Shown: positions 14,640-15,000 of the stretch, piece by piece
How positions within the stretch are numbered: the stretch's first letter is position 1
Layout of the letters: each line of letters opens with the position of its first letter
Assembly: GCF_042767895.1 (NCBI RefSeq)
Contig: NC_091577.1
Span: 1 to 15,000, forward strand
DNA from: Penaeus vannamei
Taxonomy: Eukaryota > Arthropoda > Malacostraca > Decapoda > Penaeidae
Direction of reading: 5' to 3'
Length of the DNA stretch: 15,000 nucleotides
Notes under the pieces: model-generated
Databases searched by the model: none
What the model was told of the DNA's origin: nothing
Seen by the model: only the letters and a program-made list of their open reading frames with translations
Made by a program: the position numbers and the translations under genes

Positions 14640-15000
14640 AAATACAGGATAAAACACAACAAAAAAAGAAAAGAAAAAAAAACATGAAGAAACGCAAAAA
14701 GAACGAGAATAAAACTAAAAAAAGCTAAGTCAAAAGACACAAAAACAAAACAAACGACCAACGAAAAAGAAATGACGAAAAATAAAACACGAACACAAAA
14801 TAAACGAAAAAAAACAAGAAAAGAGAAAAACGGAAGAAAACTAAAGACAAACGCCATAAAACAAAAACACTCAAAACAACAACAACAGGAAAACAAAAGA
14901 AAAAGAACGAAAAGAAAAACAAAAAAAAACAGGAAAACAAAGAAAAAAGTCCGAAAAGAAAAACGAAAAAAAAAAGATAAACAAGAAAACAAAGAAAAGA
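14640..15000. other. Extremely A-rich, almost T-free segment
   Basis: I count only about 15 T among the 360 bases from 14641 to 15000. The rest is A with scattered C and G in AAACGAAAA, AAAACACAA and GAAAAC words. There is no fixed period. Minus-strand frames are Phe/Leu/Val strings because of poly-T content. No gene is seen. Confidence 0.7.

Overview
This window looks like nuclear, non-coding DNA from a eukaryote whose genome is unusually rich in simple repeats. I see no convincing protein-coding gene, no tRNA or rRNA, no CRISPR array, no recognisable transposon open reading frame and no bacterial gene layout. The repeat spectrum is very long (GA)n/(CT)n, (AT)n with (TATG)n, (AAT)n, (AGT)n, (GGA)n, and kilobase-scale pure-purine or pure-pyrimidine domains. 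This resembles what is known of decapod crustacean genomes, penaeid shrimp especially. That assignment is an inference from composition; no taxon-specific gene is present to prove it. The long open reading frames are poly-(Glu/Arg/Gly), poly-(Ser/Leu/Pro), poly-Ser/Val or Tyr-Ile/Tyr-Val strings. They arise because 2- to 5-base repeats lack stop codons in some frames.

Layout. 1-165 is a short CpG-bearing unique segment, followed by a CACGTG minisatellite (166-370), a pyrimidine domain (371-1000), a small unique spacer (1001-1075) and a purine domain (1076-1790). A second purine domain (1886-2520) holds a 16-bp minisatellite, (AG)n and a long (AGAGA)n array. An (AGT)n block with a higher-order repeat lies at 2835-3378. 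A pyrimidine domain (3441-4288), an inverted (GA)n/(CT)n pair (4345-4547), another pyrimidine domain (4610-4912) and a (GA)58 tract (5101-5216) follow. From 5480 to 6660 the + strand is G-rich purine with two minisatellites (about 29 and 24 bp). (AAT)n lies at 6819-6985, a unique A-rich island with splice-donor-like sites at 6986-7320, and more purine DNA at 7360-7835.

7840-8880 is the least repetitive part. It includes an AT-rich stretch, a GC-rich island at 8346-8470 and a cluster of TGACCTTG half-sites with CAGGTG E-boxes at 8650-8837. Then come a pyrimidine minisatellite (9060-9320), a small unique island with splice-like signals (9361-9555) and about 470 bp of (AT)n/(TATG)n (9556-10031). 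A CpG-rich island carrying GGGCGTG/CGCCCACGC arrays follows (10146-10310). From 10371 to the end, pyrimidine and purine domains alternate again, with a 68- to 77-bp minisatellite (10440-10760), (GGA)n, GATA/GACA, (GA)n, (AAT)n/(AAC)n, a CACACATA minisatellite (13630-14040), a unique island (14086-14225) and a nearly T-free A-rich tail (14640-15000).

What deserves attention is the architecture. Strand-asymmetric domains flip between purine and pyrimidine, and short CpG-containing unique islands sit at several flips. A few islands hold combinations (splice-like sites, receptor half-sites, a TATA box) that could mark real exons or regulatory elements. None of these is proven by sequence inspection alone.
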